A DNA stretch of 64,000 nt from Ensifer aridi (GCF_002078505.1 NZ_LUAV01000034.1:1-64000), one strand, 5' to 3'; numbered from the stretch's first letter, positions 32,749 to 44,051 are shown. Made by a program: numbers and translations. Notes: a model not told the origin generated them from the letters alone.

Positions 32749-34143
32749 ATGGCGACGTGGCGACCCGATCCGTCCTTCTATCCATCTCCGCGCATGGCTG
32801 CAAAGGCACCGAAAGAGACGCTTGCCTATGTCGCCGCCTTCGACCCGGACCGGACGAAGCCCGACGCGATCGCCGTCGTCGATGTCGATCCCGCATCGTC
32901 GACCTATTCGCAAATCGTCGGGCAGGTGGACATGCCGAATGTCGGCGATGAGCTGCATCACTTCGGCTGGAACGCCTGCTCGTCATGCCTGTGTCCGAAT
33001 GCGCCGCATCCGCATGTCGAGCGCCGCTATCTCATGGTGCCGGGGCTCAGATCGTCGCGGCTGCACATCATCGACACGAAGCCCGACCCGAGGAAACCGC
33101 AGATCGTCCGTGTCATTGAACCCGAGGAGGTTGCCGAAAAGGCGAACTATTCGCGGCTGCACACGACTCATTGCGGGCCCGAGGGGATTTACGTCAACGC
33201 CCTTGCTGATCGTGACGGCAAGGCGCCCGGCGGCATCTTCCTGCTGGACCACGACAGCTTCGACGTGCTCGGCCAATGGGAGATGGACCGCGGCCCGCAG
33301 AAGCTCGCCTATGATTTCTGGTGGCATCTCGGTCACGACACGATGATCACCAGCGAATGGGGTACGCCGGATACGTTCGAAAACGGCCTCGTCCCGGAAG
33401 TGCTCCTCGGTTCCAATTATGGCCGCAGGCTGCACTTCTGGGATCTCACCAGGCGCAAGCACGTACAGGAGATCGATTTCGGCGAGGAGCATCAGCTCGT
33501 CTTCGAATTGCGCCCGGCCCATGATCCCACCAAGGCCTATGGTTTCGTCGGCTGCGTCATCAGCCTCAAGGATCTCTCGGCATCGATCTGGACCTGGCAT
33601 CGCGAAGGCGACAGGTGGGCGGTCAAGAAGGTAGTCGAGATCCCGGCGGAGCCCGCCGACCCGGACCTCCTGCCGCCGGTGCTCAAGGGCTTCAAGGCCG
33701 TTCCCCCGCTGGTGACCGATATCGATCTCTCGATGGACGATCGCTTTCTCTACGTCTCCTGCTGGGGGACCGGCGACATGATCCAGTACGACGTCTCCGA
33801 TCCCTTGGCGCCAAGGGAGGCGGGTCGCGTGCGGATCGGCGGGATCGTCTCGCGTGCGAGCCATCCGAAGGCAGCGAACGGCGCGCTCAATGGCGGGCCG
33901 CAGATGGTGGAAATCAGCCGCGACGGCAAACGGGTCTATTTCACCAATTCGCTTTACGGCGCGATCGACCCGCAATTTTATCCGGAGGGTATCGACGGCT
34001 GGATGGTGAAGCTCGACGTCGGCGACGATGGCGGAATTGCCTTCGACGAGAACTTTTTCGTCGATTGGCCGAAGGGTCACCGCCCGCATCAGGTGCGGCT
34101 CGAAGGCGGCGACTGCTCGTCCGATTCCTATTGCTATCCTTAA
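32749..34143 (+). CDS. Selenium-binding protein / methanethiol oxidase (SBP56 family)
   Basis: A 464-residue protein of the SBP56 family, whose bacterial members (MtoX) oxidise methanethiol to formaldehyde, hydrogen sulfide and peroxide. Landmarks are FGWNACSSC near residue 75, the LMVPGLRSSRLHIIDT segment, TTHCGPEGIYVN, the LGHDTMITSEWGTP segment, YVSCWGTGDMIQYDVSDP and the final FFVDWPKGHRPHQVRLEGGDCSSDSYCYP-type end. The ATG at 32749 follows GAAGGGGG. No signal peptide is present, whereas the characterised MtoX is periplasmic, so this one may be cytosolic. A membrane protein gene follows after 32 bases in the same orientation. Confidence 0.9.
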   Translation: MATWRPDPSFYPSPRMAAKAPKETLAYVAAFDPDRTKPDAIAVVDVDPASSTYSQIVGQVDMPNVGDELHHFGWNACSSCLCPNAPHPHVERRYLMVPGLRSSRLHIIDTKPDPRKPQIVRVIEPEEVAEKANYSRLHTTHCGPEGIYVNALADRDGKAPGGIFLLDHDSFDVLGQWEMDRGPQKLAYDFWWHLGHDTMITSEWGTPDTFENGLVPEVLLGSNYGRRLHFWDLTRRKHVQEIDFGEEHQLVFELRPAHDPTKAYGFVGCVISLKDLSASIWTWHREGDRWAVKKVVEIPAEPADPDLLPPVLKGFKAVPPLVTDIDLSMDDRFLYVSCWGTGDMIQYDVSDPLAPREAGRVRIGGIVSRASHPKAANGALNGGPQMVEISRDGKRVYFTNSLYGAIDPQFYPEGIDGWMVKLDVGDDGGIAFDENFFVDWPKGHRPHQVRLEGGDCSSDSYCYP

Positions 34144-34175
34144 GGGAGCGGGTCCGTGCGGACGCAAGGAAACGG

Positions 34176-34802
34176 ATGACCAGCATCTGGCCCTGGCTCT
34201 CGCTCGCCGGCCTCGGCGCGTTCCATGGTGCCAACCCGGCGATGGGCTGGCTCTTCGCGGTGGCGCTCGGGCTTCACGGGCAAAGCGCGCGGGTCGTCTG
34301 GCTGTCCCTCGTGCCGATCGCCGCCGGCCACGCGGCTTCCATTACGCTTGTCTTGGCCGCGGTCGTTGTGTTCGGAACGGTCATGGATTTGCGTAGCCTG
34401 CAACTCGCGGCTGCCGTGTTCATTCTGGCGCTTGCCGGCTACTACGGGCTTTGCGGACACCGCCATCGCGTGATTGTCGGCATGCGAACCGGGATGGCGG
34501 GACTCGCGCTCTGGTCCTTTCTGATGGCGACGAGCCACGGGGCGGGGCTGATGCTCGTGCCGGCGGTCCTGAGCCTCTGCCTCGCCGATCAGAGCGCTGT
34601 CGCCGGAATGACCAGCTCCCTTTCGGTATCGCTTGCCGCAGTGGCCGTCCATACCGCCGCGATGCTCGCCGTGATCTCGGCGATTGCGCTCGTCATCTAC
34701 GCTTGGCTCGGTCTTGCCGTGTTGCGCTCCACATGGATCAATTTCGATCGCCTCTGGACGCTGGCGCTCGGCGCGACCGGCCTCATTCTGCTAGCTTCGT
34801 AA
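34176..34802 (+). CDS. Multi-span membrane protein next to SBP56 gene
   Basis: A 208-residue integral membrane protein with about six membrane segments. Conserved-looking polar sites in the membrane are LGAFHGANPAMGWLFAVALGLH at the start, AAGHAASITLVL, and ATSHGAGLMLVP, each with a Gly-His pair; these could bind a metal, as in nickel/cobalt or copper carriers, but no family is securely recognised. AAGGA lies 6 bases before the ATG. The close spacing to the SBP56/methanethiol oxidase gene, a copper-containing enzyme family, suggests a role in metal supply or product export. Confidence 0.75.
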   Translation: MTSIWPWLSLAGLGAFHGANPAMGWLFAVALGLHGQSARVVWLSLVPIAAGHAASITLVLAAVVVFGTVMDLRSLQLAAAVFILALAGYYGLCGHRHRVIVGMRTGMAGLALWSFLMATSHGAGLMLVPAVLSLCLADQSAVAGMTSSLSVSLAAVAVHTAAMLAVISAIALVIYAWLGLAVLRSTWINFDRLWTLALGATGLILLAS

Positions 34803-34812
34803 CCCGCCTTGC

Positions 34813-35526
34813 TCACGCGGTGCCCGTCAGCTCCTCCTGCCTCTGAGCCTTTACATAGTCGACATAGCCGCGCACGTCGGCGGCGGGTTCGGAATAGGCG
34901 GTGCCCAGGGATCTCTCCATCGTCTCGATATAGGTGGTCGCCCAGGCGGGCAGCGGATAGTCGATCGCCTCGAGAAACTCGAGGGTGGCGGCAAGTCTGA
35001 TGTCGGCGATCGACGGCTTGTCGCCGCCGATGAACGGTTTTCCGGACATATAGAACGTGTGGAATACCTCGAGCGGTTCGGCGAGCGCGTCTGCGGCCGC
35101 CTTGCGCGCCTGCTCCTTGGCGTCGTGGTCGGCCTCGCTGTAGCCGACTTCGCCTGGATATTGCGGGAACCTAAGGATGGGGTAGGTGGCGCGCGCCAGG
35201 TGCGGATAGAAAGTCCCGATCAAGTAGAACATGGCGCTGTCGATCATCGCGCGTTTTTCGGGATCCTTCGGATAGAAGTCATCGATCCCGTGCTTGTTGC
35301 AGAGATACTGCATGATCGCGCAGCTCTCCCACAGCGCGCCCCTGGGCAGATCGCTCATTTCGATCATCGGCGTCAGATGCGAGGGGCAACGCGCCAGATA
35401 TTCGGCCGAGCGTGTCTGGCCGTAGACATCGTGCTCGATGAAATCGAGATTTGCCGCCCGCAAGAACACGCGAACGGTCATATTGTTGACGCTCGGCTTG
35501 ATCACGTTGAGTTTTATCGGGGCCAT
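34813..35526 (-). CDS. Glutathione S-transferase family protein
   Basis: A 237-residue cytosolic GST-fold protein with an N-terminal thioredoxin-like domain (KLNVIKPSVNNMTVRVFL..., with the cis-Pro region LTPMIEMSD and the glutathione-contact ESCAIMQYL) and an all-helical C-terminal domain (GGDKPSIADIRLAATLEFL is the N-capping-box region). The start at 35526 has GGGAG upstream. It resembles the theta/zeta-like bacterial GSTs; the substrate is unknown. The VOC-family gene lies 52 bases upstream in the same orientation, suggesting a two-gene unit. Confidence 0.87.
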   Translation of the reverse strand: MAPIKLNVIKPSVNNMTVRVFLRAANLDFIEHDVYGQTRSAEYLARCPSHLTPMIEMSDLPRGALWESCAIMQYLCNKHGIDDFYPKDPEKRAMIDSAMFYLIGTFYPHLARATYPILRFPQYPGEVGYSEADHDAKEQARKAAADALAEPLEVFHTFYMSGKPFIGGDKPSIADIRLAATLEFLEAIDYPLPAWATTYIETMERSLGTAYSEPAADVRGYVDYVKAQRQEELTGTA

Positions 35527-35578
35527 TTCTGCTCTCCCTTCTTCCGTTGCAATCGCCATGAAACCGAACGAACTGGAC

Positions 35579-36169
35579 TCATGGCGATCCATATGGGTCC
35601 TTCGGCGACCGATCGGCCGACAGCGTCGGTCGCGAGCGCTCGATCAGCGTTTCGATCGCATCGGCGAGATGCACTTCGGCGATTGCGTAGTCGCCGCGGG
35701 CGACGCGGATCTTGTGTGCCTCCATCAGCACCTCGGCATGACTGTGGCCGGCCGGCGGTTCGAAGCGATAGGAGGCGAGCTCGATCAACAAGCCGAGCGG
35801 GTCTTCGAAATAGATCGAATCCATGAAGCCGCGATCCTTGACGCCGCCATGCTTGATCTCCCGCTCGGTCAAACGCTCGACCGCCTGTTGGAACGTGGCG
35901 CGCGAGACGGCGAAGGCGATGTGATGCACGCAGCCGATATCCGTCGGCGTGCGTTTCGGGTCGGGTTTGCGGTTCTCGTCGGTGAAGACGGTGATGAGGC
36001 GGCCGTCGCCCGGATCGAAATAGAGATGGCTTTCCGACGCCCTGTCGAGATTCGGCTGCTCGAAGACGAAGGGCATGCCGAGGATGCCTTCCCAGAAGTC
36101 GATCGATGTCTGGCGGTCCGCGCCCACCAAGGTGATGTGATGGACCCCTTGCGACTGAAGCTTCCGCAT
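35579..36169 (-). CDS. VOC-family (glyoxalase/extradiol dioxygenase fold) protein
   Basis: A 196-residue protein with two vicinal-oxygen-chelate modules. Metal ligands are visible as His in GVHHITL near residue 10, His in GCVHHIAF near 83, and Glu in LGLLIELASY near 130. Between them is DPGDGRLITVFTDE. It could be a ring-cleaving dioxygenase or a glyoxalase-type isomerase; with a glutathione transferase as neighbour, a glutathione-dependent detoxification or aromatic breakdown role is possible. GGAGG lies directly before the ATG at 36169. The C-terminal 30 residues are charged and extend beyond the usual fold. Confidence 0.85.
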   Translation of the reverse strand: MRKLQSQGVHHITLVGADRQTSIDFWEGILGMPFVFEQPNLDRASESHLYFDPGDGRLITVFTDENRKPDPKRTPTDIGCVHHIAFAVSRATFQQAVERLTEREIKHGGVKDRGFMDSIYFEDPLGLLIELASYRFEPPAGHSHAEVLMEAHKIRVARGDYAIAEVHLADAIETLIERSRPTLSADRSPKDPYGSP

Positions 36170-36305
36170 TGCCGTCCTCCCGGATTTGATCCCCCAAGCA
36201 GGATCCGTCGCCGCCGCGCGCGGCCTTGCTGTCGGTCCGTTCGCGCGTATGCCGCTCGATCGATTCTCTCCTGTACTGGAGAGAAGGCAAGCATCAATGC
36301 GGGGT

Positions 36306-38444
<2,139 letters not shown>

Positions 38445-38482
38445 CGGTCCACTCCGAATAGATTCCAGTCGCGGCAGCTTGA

Positions 38483-38594
38483 GCCCCTCATCCGGCTGCC
38501 GCCACCTTCTCCCCGCGCGCGGGGAGAAGGGACATGCCGTGCCGCCCAAGTCCCCTCTCCCTGCTCGCGGGGAGAGGGCTAGGGTGAGGGGCAA
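38483..38594. repeat. Rhizobial intergenic mosaic palindrome (RIME-like), copy 2
   Basis: This copy runs CCCCTCATCCGGCTGCCGCC ... then two stem-loops (CCTTCTCCCCG / CGGGGAGAAGG and CCCTCTCCCTGC-type / GGGGAGAGGG) and ends CTAGGGTGAGGGGC. It is in inverted orientation relative to the copy at 19436-19560. It lies between pccA and bhbA and is read through by spurious long frames. Confidence 0.8.
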
Positions 38595-38624
38595 GCCGCA
38601 AAGATGACGGGCCTGGCTTGCGCA

Positions 38625-40628
38625 TCACTCGAACTCCATGATCAGCTCGTCCACGGCCAGGCTTGCCCCGGCATCGATTGCCACGCGTTTCACCGTCGCG
38701 CGCCTCTCCGCCCTCAGGATGTTTTCCATCTTCATTGCCTCGACGACGGCGATCGCCTGTCCTGCCTCGACGGTGTCGCCCGCCTTGACCGCGATCGAGG
38801 TCACGACGCCCGGCATCGGGCAGAGCAGCATCTTCGAGGTGTCCGGCGGCGATTTCTTCGGCATCAGCCGGGCAAGCTCGGCAACGCGCGGGCTCCTCAC
38901 CCGCGCCAAGACGTCGATCCCGCGCCAGCGCAGCCGGATGCCGGTTCCGACGAGATCGACCTTCACGGCCATTTGATGATTGTCGATGTTGAAGGTGGCG
39001 AGCGTGCGGCCCGGCACCCAATCGGTAGCGGCCGAAATGGTGCCGCCGCCCGCGAAACGGATGTAGGTGCCATCGGCCGAGGCTTCGACCGTCAGCTCGA
39101 ATGCGCGTTCGCCGAGGCGCGCCACCCATTGGTGGCCGACAATGCGGCGATGGTTGCCGATCGTGCCGGAAATCTGGCTGGCGCGTTCCTGCAGCGTCTG
39201 GTTGATCGTCACCGCCACTGCGGCGAGCTTTCTCGCCGATGCCTCATCCGGTTCCACGCCGCGGAAGCCGTCGGCAAATTCCTCCGCGATATAGGCGGTA
39301 GTCAGCCGCCCCTCGCGGAAACGCTCCTGCTGCATGACGGCGGAAAGGAAGGGGAGGTTGTGTCCGATGCCCTCGACCTCGAAAGCGTCGAGCGCATCCG
39401 CCATCGCCTCGACCGCCGTCGTCCGGTCCGGCCCCCAGGTGCAGAGTTTGGCGATCATCGGATCGTAGTACATCGAGATCTCGCCGCCTTCGAAGACGCC
39501 GGTGTCGTTGCGGATGACGGTGCTATCCTGTCGACGCCCTTCCTCCGGCGGCCGGTAGCGCGTCAGCCGGCCGATCGACGGCAGGAAATTGCGGTACGGG
39601 TCTTCGGCGTAGAGCCGGCTTTCGATCGCCCAGCCGTCGAGCTTCACGTCCTTCTGGCCGAAAGAGAGCTTCTCGCTGGCCGCGACGCGGATCATCTGCT
39701 CGACGAGATCGAGGCCGGTGACGAGCTCCGTCACCGGGTGCTCTACCTGCAGGCGGGTGTTCATTTCGAGGAAATAGAAATTGCGTTTCGCGTCGACGAT
39801 GAATTCGACCGTGCCGGCCGAATGGTAACCGACCGCCTTGGCAAGTGCCACCGCCTGCTCGCCCATGGCGCGGCGCGTCTTCTCGTCGAGGAAGGGCGAG
39901 GGCGCCTCCTCGATGACCTTCTGGTTCCGCCGCTGGATCGAGCATTCGCGCTCGCCGAGGTAGACGGTGTTGCCATGCTTGTCGCCGAGCACCTGGATCT
40001 CGATATGGCGCGGCTCGGTGACGAATTTTTCGATGAAGATGCGGTCGTCGCCAAACGAGCTCTTCGCCTCGTTCTTCGACGACTGAAAGCCCTCGCGCGC
40101 CTCGCGCTCGTTCCAGGCAATCCGCATGCCCTTGCCACCGCCGCCGGCCGACGCCTTGATCATCACGGGGAAGCCGATTGAGGAGGCAATCCGCACCGCC
40201 TCGTCGGCGTCCTCGATCAGTCCCATATGGCCGGGAACGGTCGAGACGCCGGCTTTCGCTGCCAGCTTCTTCGAGGTGATCTTGTCGCCCATTGCCTCGA
40301 TCGCCTTGACCGGCGGGCCGATGAAGGTGACGCCCTCCTTCTCGAGCGCCTTGGCGAAGGCGGCGTTTTCGGAAAGGAAGCCATAGCCGGGATGGACGGC
40401 ATCGGCGCCGGTATTGCGCACCGCGTCGAGGATCTTGTCGATGACGATATAGGACTGGCTGGAGGGCGAGGGGCCGATATGGACGGCCTCGTCCGCCATG
40501 CGCACATGCATGGCGTCGCGGTCGGCATCGGAATAGACGGCGACGGTCGGAATTCCAAGCTTCTTAGCGGTGCGGATCACGCGGCAGGCGATTTCGCCAC
40601 GATTGGCGATGAGGATTTTCTTGAACAT
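38625..40628 (-). CDS. pccA: Propionyl-CoA carboxylase alpha (biotin) subunit
   Basis: PccA carries biotin carboxylase and biotin carrier functions; with PccB it makes methylmalonyl-CoA from propionyl-CoA. The 667-residue product has the biotin carboxylase N-domain (LIANRGEIACRVIRTAKKLG), the ATP-grasp glycine loop (KASAGGGGKGMRI), the EMNTRLQVEHPVTE catalytic region, and the C-terminal biotinyl domain with AMKMEN, placing biotin on Lys633. It is 29 bases downstream of the small membrane protein gene and in the same operon as pccB. Confidence 0.96.
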   Translation of the reverse strand: MFKKILIANRGEIACRVIRTAKKLGIPTVAVYSDADRDAMHVRMADEAVHIGPSPSSQSYIVIDKILDAVRNTGADAVHPGYGFLSENAAFAKALEKEGVTFIGPPVKAIEAMGDKITSKKLAAKAGVSTVPGHMGLIEDADEAVRIASSIGFPVMIKASAGGGGKGMRIAWNEREAREGFQSSKNEAKSSFGDDRIFIEKFVTEPRHIEIQVLGDKHGNTVYLGERECSIQRRNQKVIEEAPSPFLDEKTRRAMGEQAVALAKAVGYHSAGTVEFIVDAKRNFYFLEMNTRLQVEHPVTELVTGLDLVEQMIRVAASEKLSFGQKDVKLDGWAIESRLYAEDPYRNFLPSIGRLTRYRPPEEGRRQDSTVIRNDTGVFEGGEISMYYDPMIAKLCTWGPDRTTAVEAMADALDAFEVEGIGHNLPFLSAVMQQERFREGRLTTAYIAEEFADGFRGVEPDEASARKLAAVAVTINQTLQERASQISGTIGNHRRIVGHQWVARLGERAFELTVEASADGTYIRFAGGGTISAATDWVPGRTLATFNIDNHQMAVKVDLVGTGIRLRWRGIDVLARVRSPRVAELARLMPKKSPPDTSKMLLCPMPGVVTSIAVKAGDTVEAGQAIAVVEAMKMENILRAERRATVKRVAIDAGASLAVDELIMEFE

Positions 40629-40657
40629 GCGTTTCTCTTTGAGTCCTTTCCGTCGCG

Positions 40658-40948
40658 TCAGCGCCTGAATTTCCGCCGGTAGGGCAGCAAGGCAATCGAT
40701 GAGGCTGCCGCCGCGCCGCCAAAAATAAGCGCGAAAGGGACAAGCACCATGGCTGTAGCCAGCAGGGGATCGGTGGAGCGTGTGATCAGTGTGCCGACCG
40801 AGCCGATGTCGAGCCAGATCAGAGCCCCAGCGGTAGCCACACCGACGAGCACGCCGTAGAGGCAGTTGAGGGCCATGTAGCGCAGCATCTGCCCATGATC
40901 GCGGCGGGCGGCTTCAGGCGTCATTACTGTTTCCGGCTCCGGCCTCAT
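40658..40948 (-). CDS. Small two-span membrane protein between pccB and pccA
   Basis: A 96-residue protein with two membrane segments (about 26-46 and 62-87) joined by a short polar loop, with a charged N-terminus and a basic Arg/Lys C-terminus. It is encoded 11 bases after pccB and 29 bases before pccA in the same orientation, so it is co-transcribed with the carboxylase. No enzyme signature is present. The same small gene sits between pccB and pccA in related rhizobia in my recollection, but no role is known. Confidence 0.75.
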   Translation of the reverse strand: MRPEPETVMTPEAARRDHGQMLRYMALNCLYGVLVGVATAGALIWLDIGSVGTLITRSTDPLLATAMVLVPFALIFGGAAAASSIALLPYRRKFRR

Positions 40949-40959
40949 GGCGCGCTCCG

Positions 40960-42492
40960 TCAGAGCGGGATCGTGTCGTGTTTGCGCCAGCGGGTCTCGA
41001 CCTGCTTGTTGCGCAGTGAAGCGAAGGCGCGGGCGATACGGCGGCGTGATGAGTGCGGCATGATCACCTCGTCGATGAAGCCGCGCTCGGCGGCGACGAA
41101 GGGGTTGGCGAAGCGCTCCTCGTATTCCTTTGTCCGCGCGGCGATTTTGTCGGGGTCGTCGAGTTCGGAGCGGTAAAGGATTTCGGTCGCGCCCTTGGCG
41201 CCCATTACGGCAATCTCGGCCGTCGGCCAGGCATAGTTGACGTCGGCACCGATGTGCTTCGAGGCCATGACGTCATAGGCACCGCCATAAGCTTTTCGCG
41301 TGATCAGCGTCACCATCGGCACGGTCGCCTGGCTATAGGCGAAGAGCAGCTTGGCGCCATGTTTAATGACGCCGCCATATTCCTGGGCGGTGCCCGGAAG
41401 GAAACCCGGAACGTCGACGAGCGTCAGGATCGGGATCGAGAAGGCGTCGCAGAAGCGCACGAAGCGCGCGGCCTTGCGCGAGGAATCGATGTCGAGGCAG
41501 CCGGCGAGCACCATCGGCTGGTTGGCTACGACGCCGACCGACCGGCCCTCGATGCGGATGAAGCCGACGATGATGTTGCGGGCGAAGCTCGCCTGCAGCT
41601 CGAAGAAGTCGCCCTCGTCGGCAATAGCGAGGATCAATTCCTTCATGTCGTAGGGCTTGGCAGCACTGTCCGGGATTAGGCTGTCGAGCCGCATTTCGAT
41701 GCGCGCGGGATCGTCGTGGAAGGGCCGGACCGGCGGCTTCTCGCGGTTGTTCAAGGGCAGGAAATCGAAGAGCAGCCGCACGTGCTCAAGCGCTTCGATG
41801 TCGTTCTCGTAGGCGCCGTCGGCGACGGAGGATTTCGTCGTGTGCGTGCGGGCGCCGCCGAGCTCTTCCGCCGTGACGATCTCGTTCGTCACCGTCTTCA
41901 CGACATCGGGGCCGGTCACGAACATGTAGGACGAATCGCGCACCATGAAGATGAAATCGGTCATCGCCGGCGAATAGACGGCACCGCCGGCGCAGGGTCC
42001 CATGATGACAGAGATCTGCGGAATGACGCCCGAGACCTCGGCATTGCGGCGGAAGACCTCGGCATAACCGGCAAGCGATGCGACGCCCTCTTGAATGCGG
42101 GCGCCGCCCGAATCGTTGAGGCCGATCACCGGCGCGCCGTTTCGCGCCGCCATGTCCATGATCTTGCAGATTTTCTGGGCATGCGTCTCGGAGAGCGAGC
42201 CGCCGAGCACTGTAAAGTCCTGTGAAAAGACATAGACCTGCCGGCCGTTGATCGTGCCCCAGCCGGTGACGACGCCGTCGCCAGCGATCTTCTGGTTCTC
42301 CATGCCGAAGTCGACGCAGCGGTGCGTCACATACATGTCGTATTCTTCGAAGGAGCCTTCGTCGAGCAGCACGTCGATGCGCTCGCGGGCCGTCAGCTTG
42401 CCCTTGCCGTGCTGTGCGGCGATGCGGCGCTCGCCGCCGCCGGCCCGCGCCTCGGCGCGGCGGGCCTCAACCTGTTCCAGTATCGCGCGCAT
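40960..42492 (-). CDS. pccB: Propionyl-CoA carboxylase beta (carboxyltransferase) subunit
   Basis: PccB moves the carboxyl group from biotin to propionyl-CoA. The 510-residue product has the acyl-CoA carboxyltransferase folds with GLNDSGGARIQEGV, MGPCAGGAVYSPA and, in the second half, LVDVPGFLPGTAQEYGGVIKHGAKLLFAY-like and RKAYGGAYDVM regions that form the oxyanion holes. The start at 42492 is standard. It heads the minus-strand operon pccB - small membrane protein - pccA - bhbA and is divergent from pccR, 140 bases away. Confidence 0.96.
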   Translation of the reverse strand: MRAILEQVEARRAEARAGGGERRIAAQHGKGKLTARERIDVLLDEGSFEEYDMYVTHRCVDFGMENQKIAGDGVVTGWGTINGRQVYVFSQDFTVLGGSLSETHAQKICKIMDMAARNGAPVIGLNDSGGARIQEGVASLAGYAEVFRRNAEVSGVIPQISVIMGPCAGGAVYSPAMTDFIFMVRDSSYMFVTGPDVVKTVTNEIVTAEELGGARTHTTKSSVADGAYENDIEALEHVRLLFDFLPLNNREKPPVRPFHDDPARIEMRLDSLIPDSAAKPYDMKELILAIADEGDFFELQASFARNIIVGFIRIEGRSVGVVANQPMVLAGCLDIDSSRKAARFVRFCDAFSIPILTLVDVPGFLPGTAQEYGGVIKHGAKLLFAYSQATVPMVTLITRKAYGGAYDVMASKHIGADVNYAWPTAEIAVMGAKGATEILYRSELDDPDKIAARTKEYEERFANPFVAAERGFIDEVIMPHSSRRRIARAFASLRNKQVETRWRKHDTIPL

Positions 42493-42616
42493 CGGTCTCC
42501 TCCCGTTTTATTTGATTGTGCAGAGGCTTCTCGGCCTTCGCAATAGCGCCGAAGGCTGGATGGCAAAACAGCCGATGATGTGCAAATGTGGAACATATAA
42601 AAATGTGAAACGCAAA

Positions 42617-42631
42617 TTGCGAAGTTGCGAA
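42617..42631. promoter_or_regulatory. Tandem TTGCGAA repeats in front of pccR
   Basis: TTGCGAA occurs at 42617-42623 and again at 42625-42631, ending one base before the pccR start. A GCAAATTGC palindrome overlaps the first copy, and GCAAA also occurs near 42583. PccR-type regulators are reported to bind paired TTTGC-type motifs, so this may be the operator for pccR and the divergent pccB operon. There is no ribosome binding site between it and the ATG. Confidence 0.45.
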
Positions 42632-42632
42632 C

Positions 42633-44051
42633 ATGGCGATCGGCAAGCTCTATATCGGCCGCAAAGTCAGAGACCTCCGGGAAGCGAAGCGGATGACGCA
42701 GGGGCAGTTCGCCGAGCGGATTGGCATCTCGACGAGCTACCTGAACCAGATCGAGAACAACCAGCGGCCGGTCTCCGCGGCAGTGCTGCTGGCGCTCGCT
42801 GAGAAGTTTCAGATCGACATTGCCGAGCTCTCGTCCGGTGAAAGCGACCGGTTGCTGTCGGCGCTCTCGGAGGCCTTGAGCGACCCCTTGTTCGAGACCT
42901 ATTCGCCGAGCCTGCAGGAGCTGAAGCTCGTCACCCAGAACGCGCCGGGGCTGGCGCATGCGCTGATTGCCTGCCATCAGGCCTATCGGCGTAACAGCGA
43001 ACAGCTCGCGAGCATCGACGACACGATCGGCCGCGGCGCGTCCTTCGTCGAGACGACCCCTTACGAGGAAGTGCGCGACTTCTTCCATTTCGTCGACAAC
43101 TATATCCACGAGATCGACACCGTGGCCGAAGCGCTTGCAGGCGAGCTGGGCCTTGGCGATGGCGACAACCACGCGGCACTTGCGAGCTATCTCGAGGAGC
43201 GGCATGGCGTGCGCGTCGTGCGCGGAGCGGCCGGCGACGAGGCGATCCGCCGCTTCGATCCGCGCGCCCGCATCCTGACCATCAACCCTTATGCACCCGC
43301 GGCCACGCGCGACTTCCAGCTGGCGCTGCAGATCGCTCAGCTTCACGCCCGCGAGGAGATCGACCGGGTGGCCGGAAGCGCCGGTTTCCGCACGGAAGAG
43401 GCCTACGAGATCTGCCGCATCGGCCTGCAGAACTATTTCGCCGGCGCGCTGATCCTGCCCTATCAACCGTTCCTGAAAGCCGCGCGCGAATTGCGCCACG
43501 ATATCGAGCTGCTTGCCGGCCGTTTCGGCGCGTCGCTGGAGCAGGTCTGCCACCGGCTTTCGACGCTGCAGCGGCCGGGGCAGAAGGGCATACCGATCTT
43601 CTTCGCGCGCATCGACCGGGCGGGCAACATCACCAAGCGCCACAGCGCCGCCAAGCTGCAATTCGCCCGTTTCGGCGCCGCTTGCCCGCTCTGGAACGTG
43701 CATCAGGCGTTCGAAACGCCGGGCCGGATTATCCGCCAGCTCGCGGAAACGCCGGACGGGGTGCGCTACCTCTGTCTCGCCACCCAGATCACCAAGGGTG
43801 GTGGCGGCTACCGCGCCGCCCATCCACGCTACGCGCTCGCGCTTGGCTGCGAGATCTCCTATGCCGATGCCTTCGTCTATGCTGATGACATGGACCTCGG
43901 CAACCGCGCCGCCTTCGATCCGATCGGCATCTCCTGTCGCATCTGCGAGCGCACCAAATGTGCAAGCCGCGCCGTGCCGCCACTCAAGCGTAAGCTGATT
44001 GTCGATCATGACATGCGGGGCGCTCTGCCGTATCGTTTGAGCGAGAGGTGA
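42633..44051 (+). CDS. pccR: Short-chain acyl-CoA-responsive regulator (PccR/ScfR type)
   Basis: A 472-residue regulator with an N-terminal Cro/C1-type helix-turn-helix (about 10-65, MTQGQFAERIGISTSYLNQIENNQRP), a central IrrE/ImmA-like region with the altered LHAREEIDRVAG motif, and a C-terminal domain with PIGISCRICERTKCASRAVPPL, all characteristic of the ScfR family that senses propionyl-CoA or related acyl-CoA and controls its assimilation. It lies between the divergent propionyl-CoA operon and the valine genes, as expected. No Shine-Dalgarno sequence is visible; the tandem TTGCGAA repeats abut the ATG, so translation may be leaderless and autoregulated. Confidence 0.9.
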   Translation: MAIGKLYIGRKVRDLREAKRMTQGQFAERIGISTSYLNQIENNQRPVSAAVLLALAEKFQIDIAELSSGESDRLLSALSEALSDPLFETYSPSLQELKLVTQNAPGLAHALIACHQAYRRNSEQLASIDDTIGRGASFVETTPYEEVRDFFHFVDNYIHEIDTVAEALAGELGLGDGDNHAALASYLEERHGVRVVRGAAGDEAIRRFDPRARILTINPYAPAATRDFQLALQIAQLHAREEIDRVAGSAGFRTEEAYEICRIGLQNYFAGALILPYQPFLKAARELRHDIELLAGRFGASLEQVCHRLSTLQRPGQKGIPIFFARIDRAGNITKRHSAAKLQFARFGAACPLWNVHQAFETPGRIIRQLAETPDGVRYLCLATQITKGGGGYRAAHPRYALALGCEISYADAFVYADDMDLGNRAAFDPIGISCRICERTKCASRAVPPLKRKLIVDHDMRGALPYRLSER

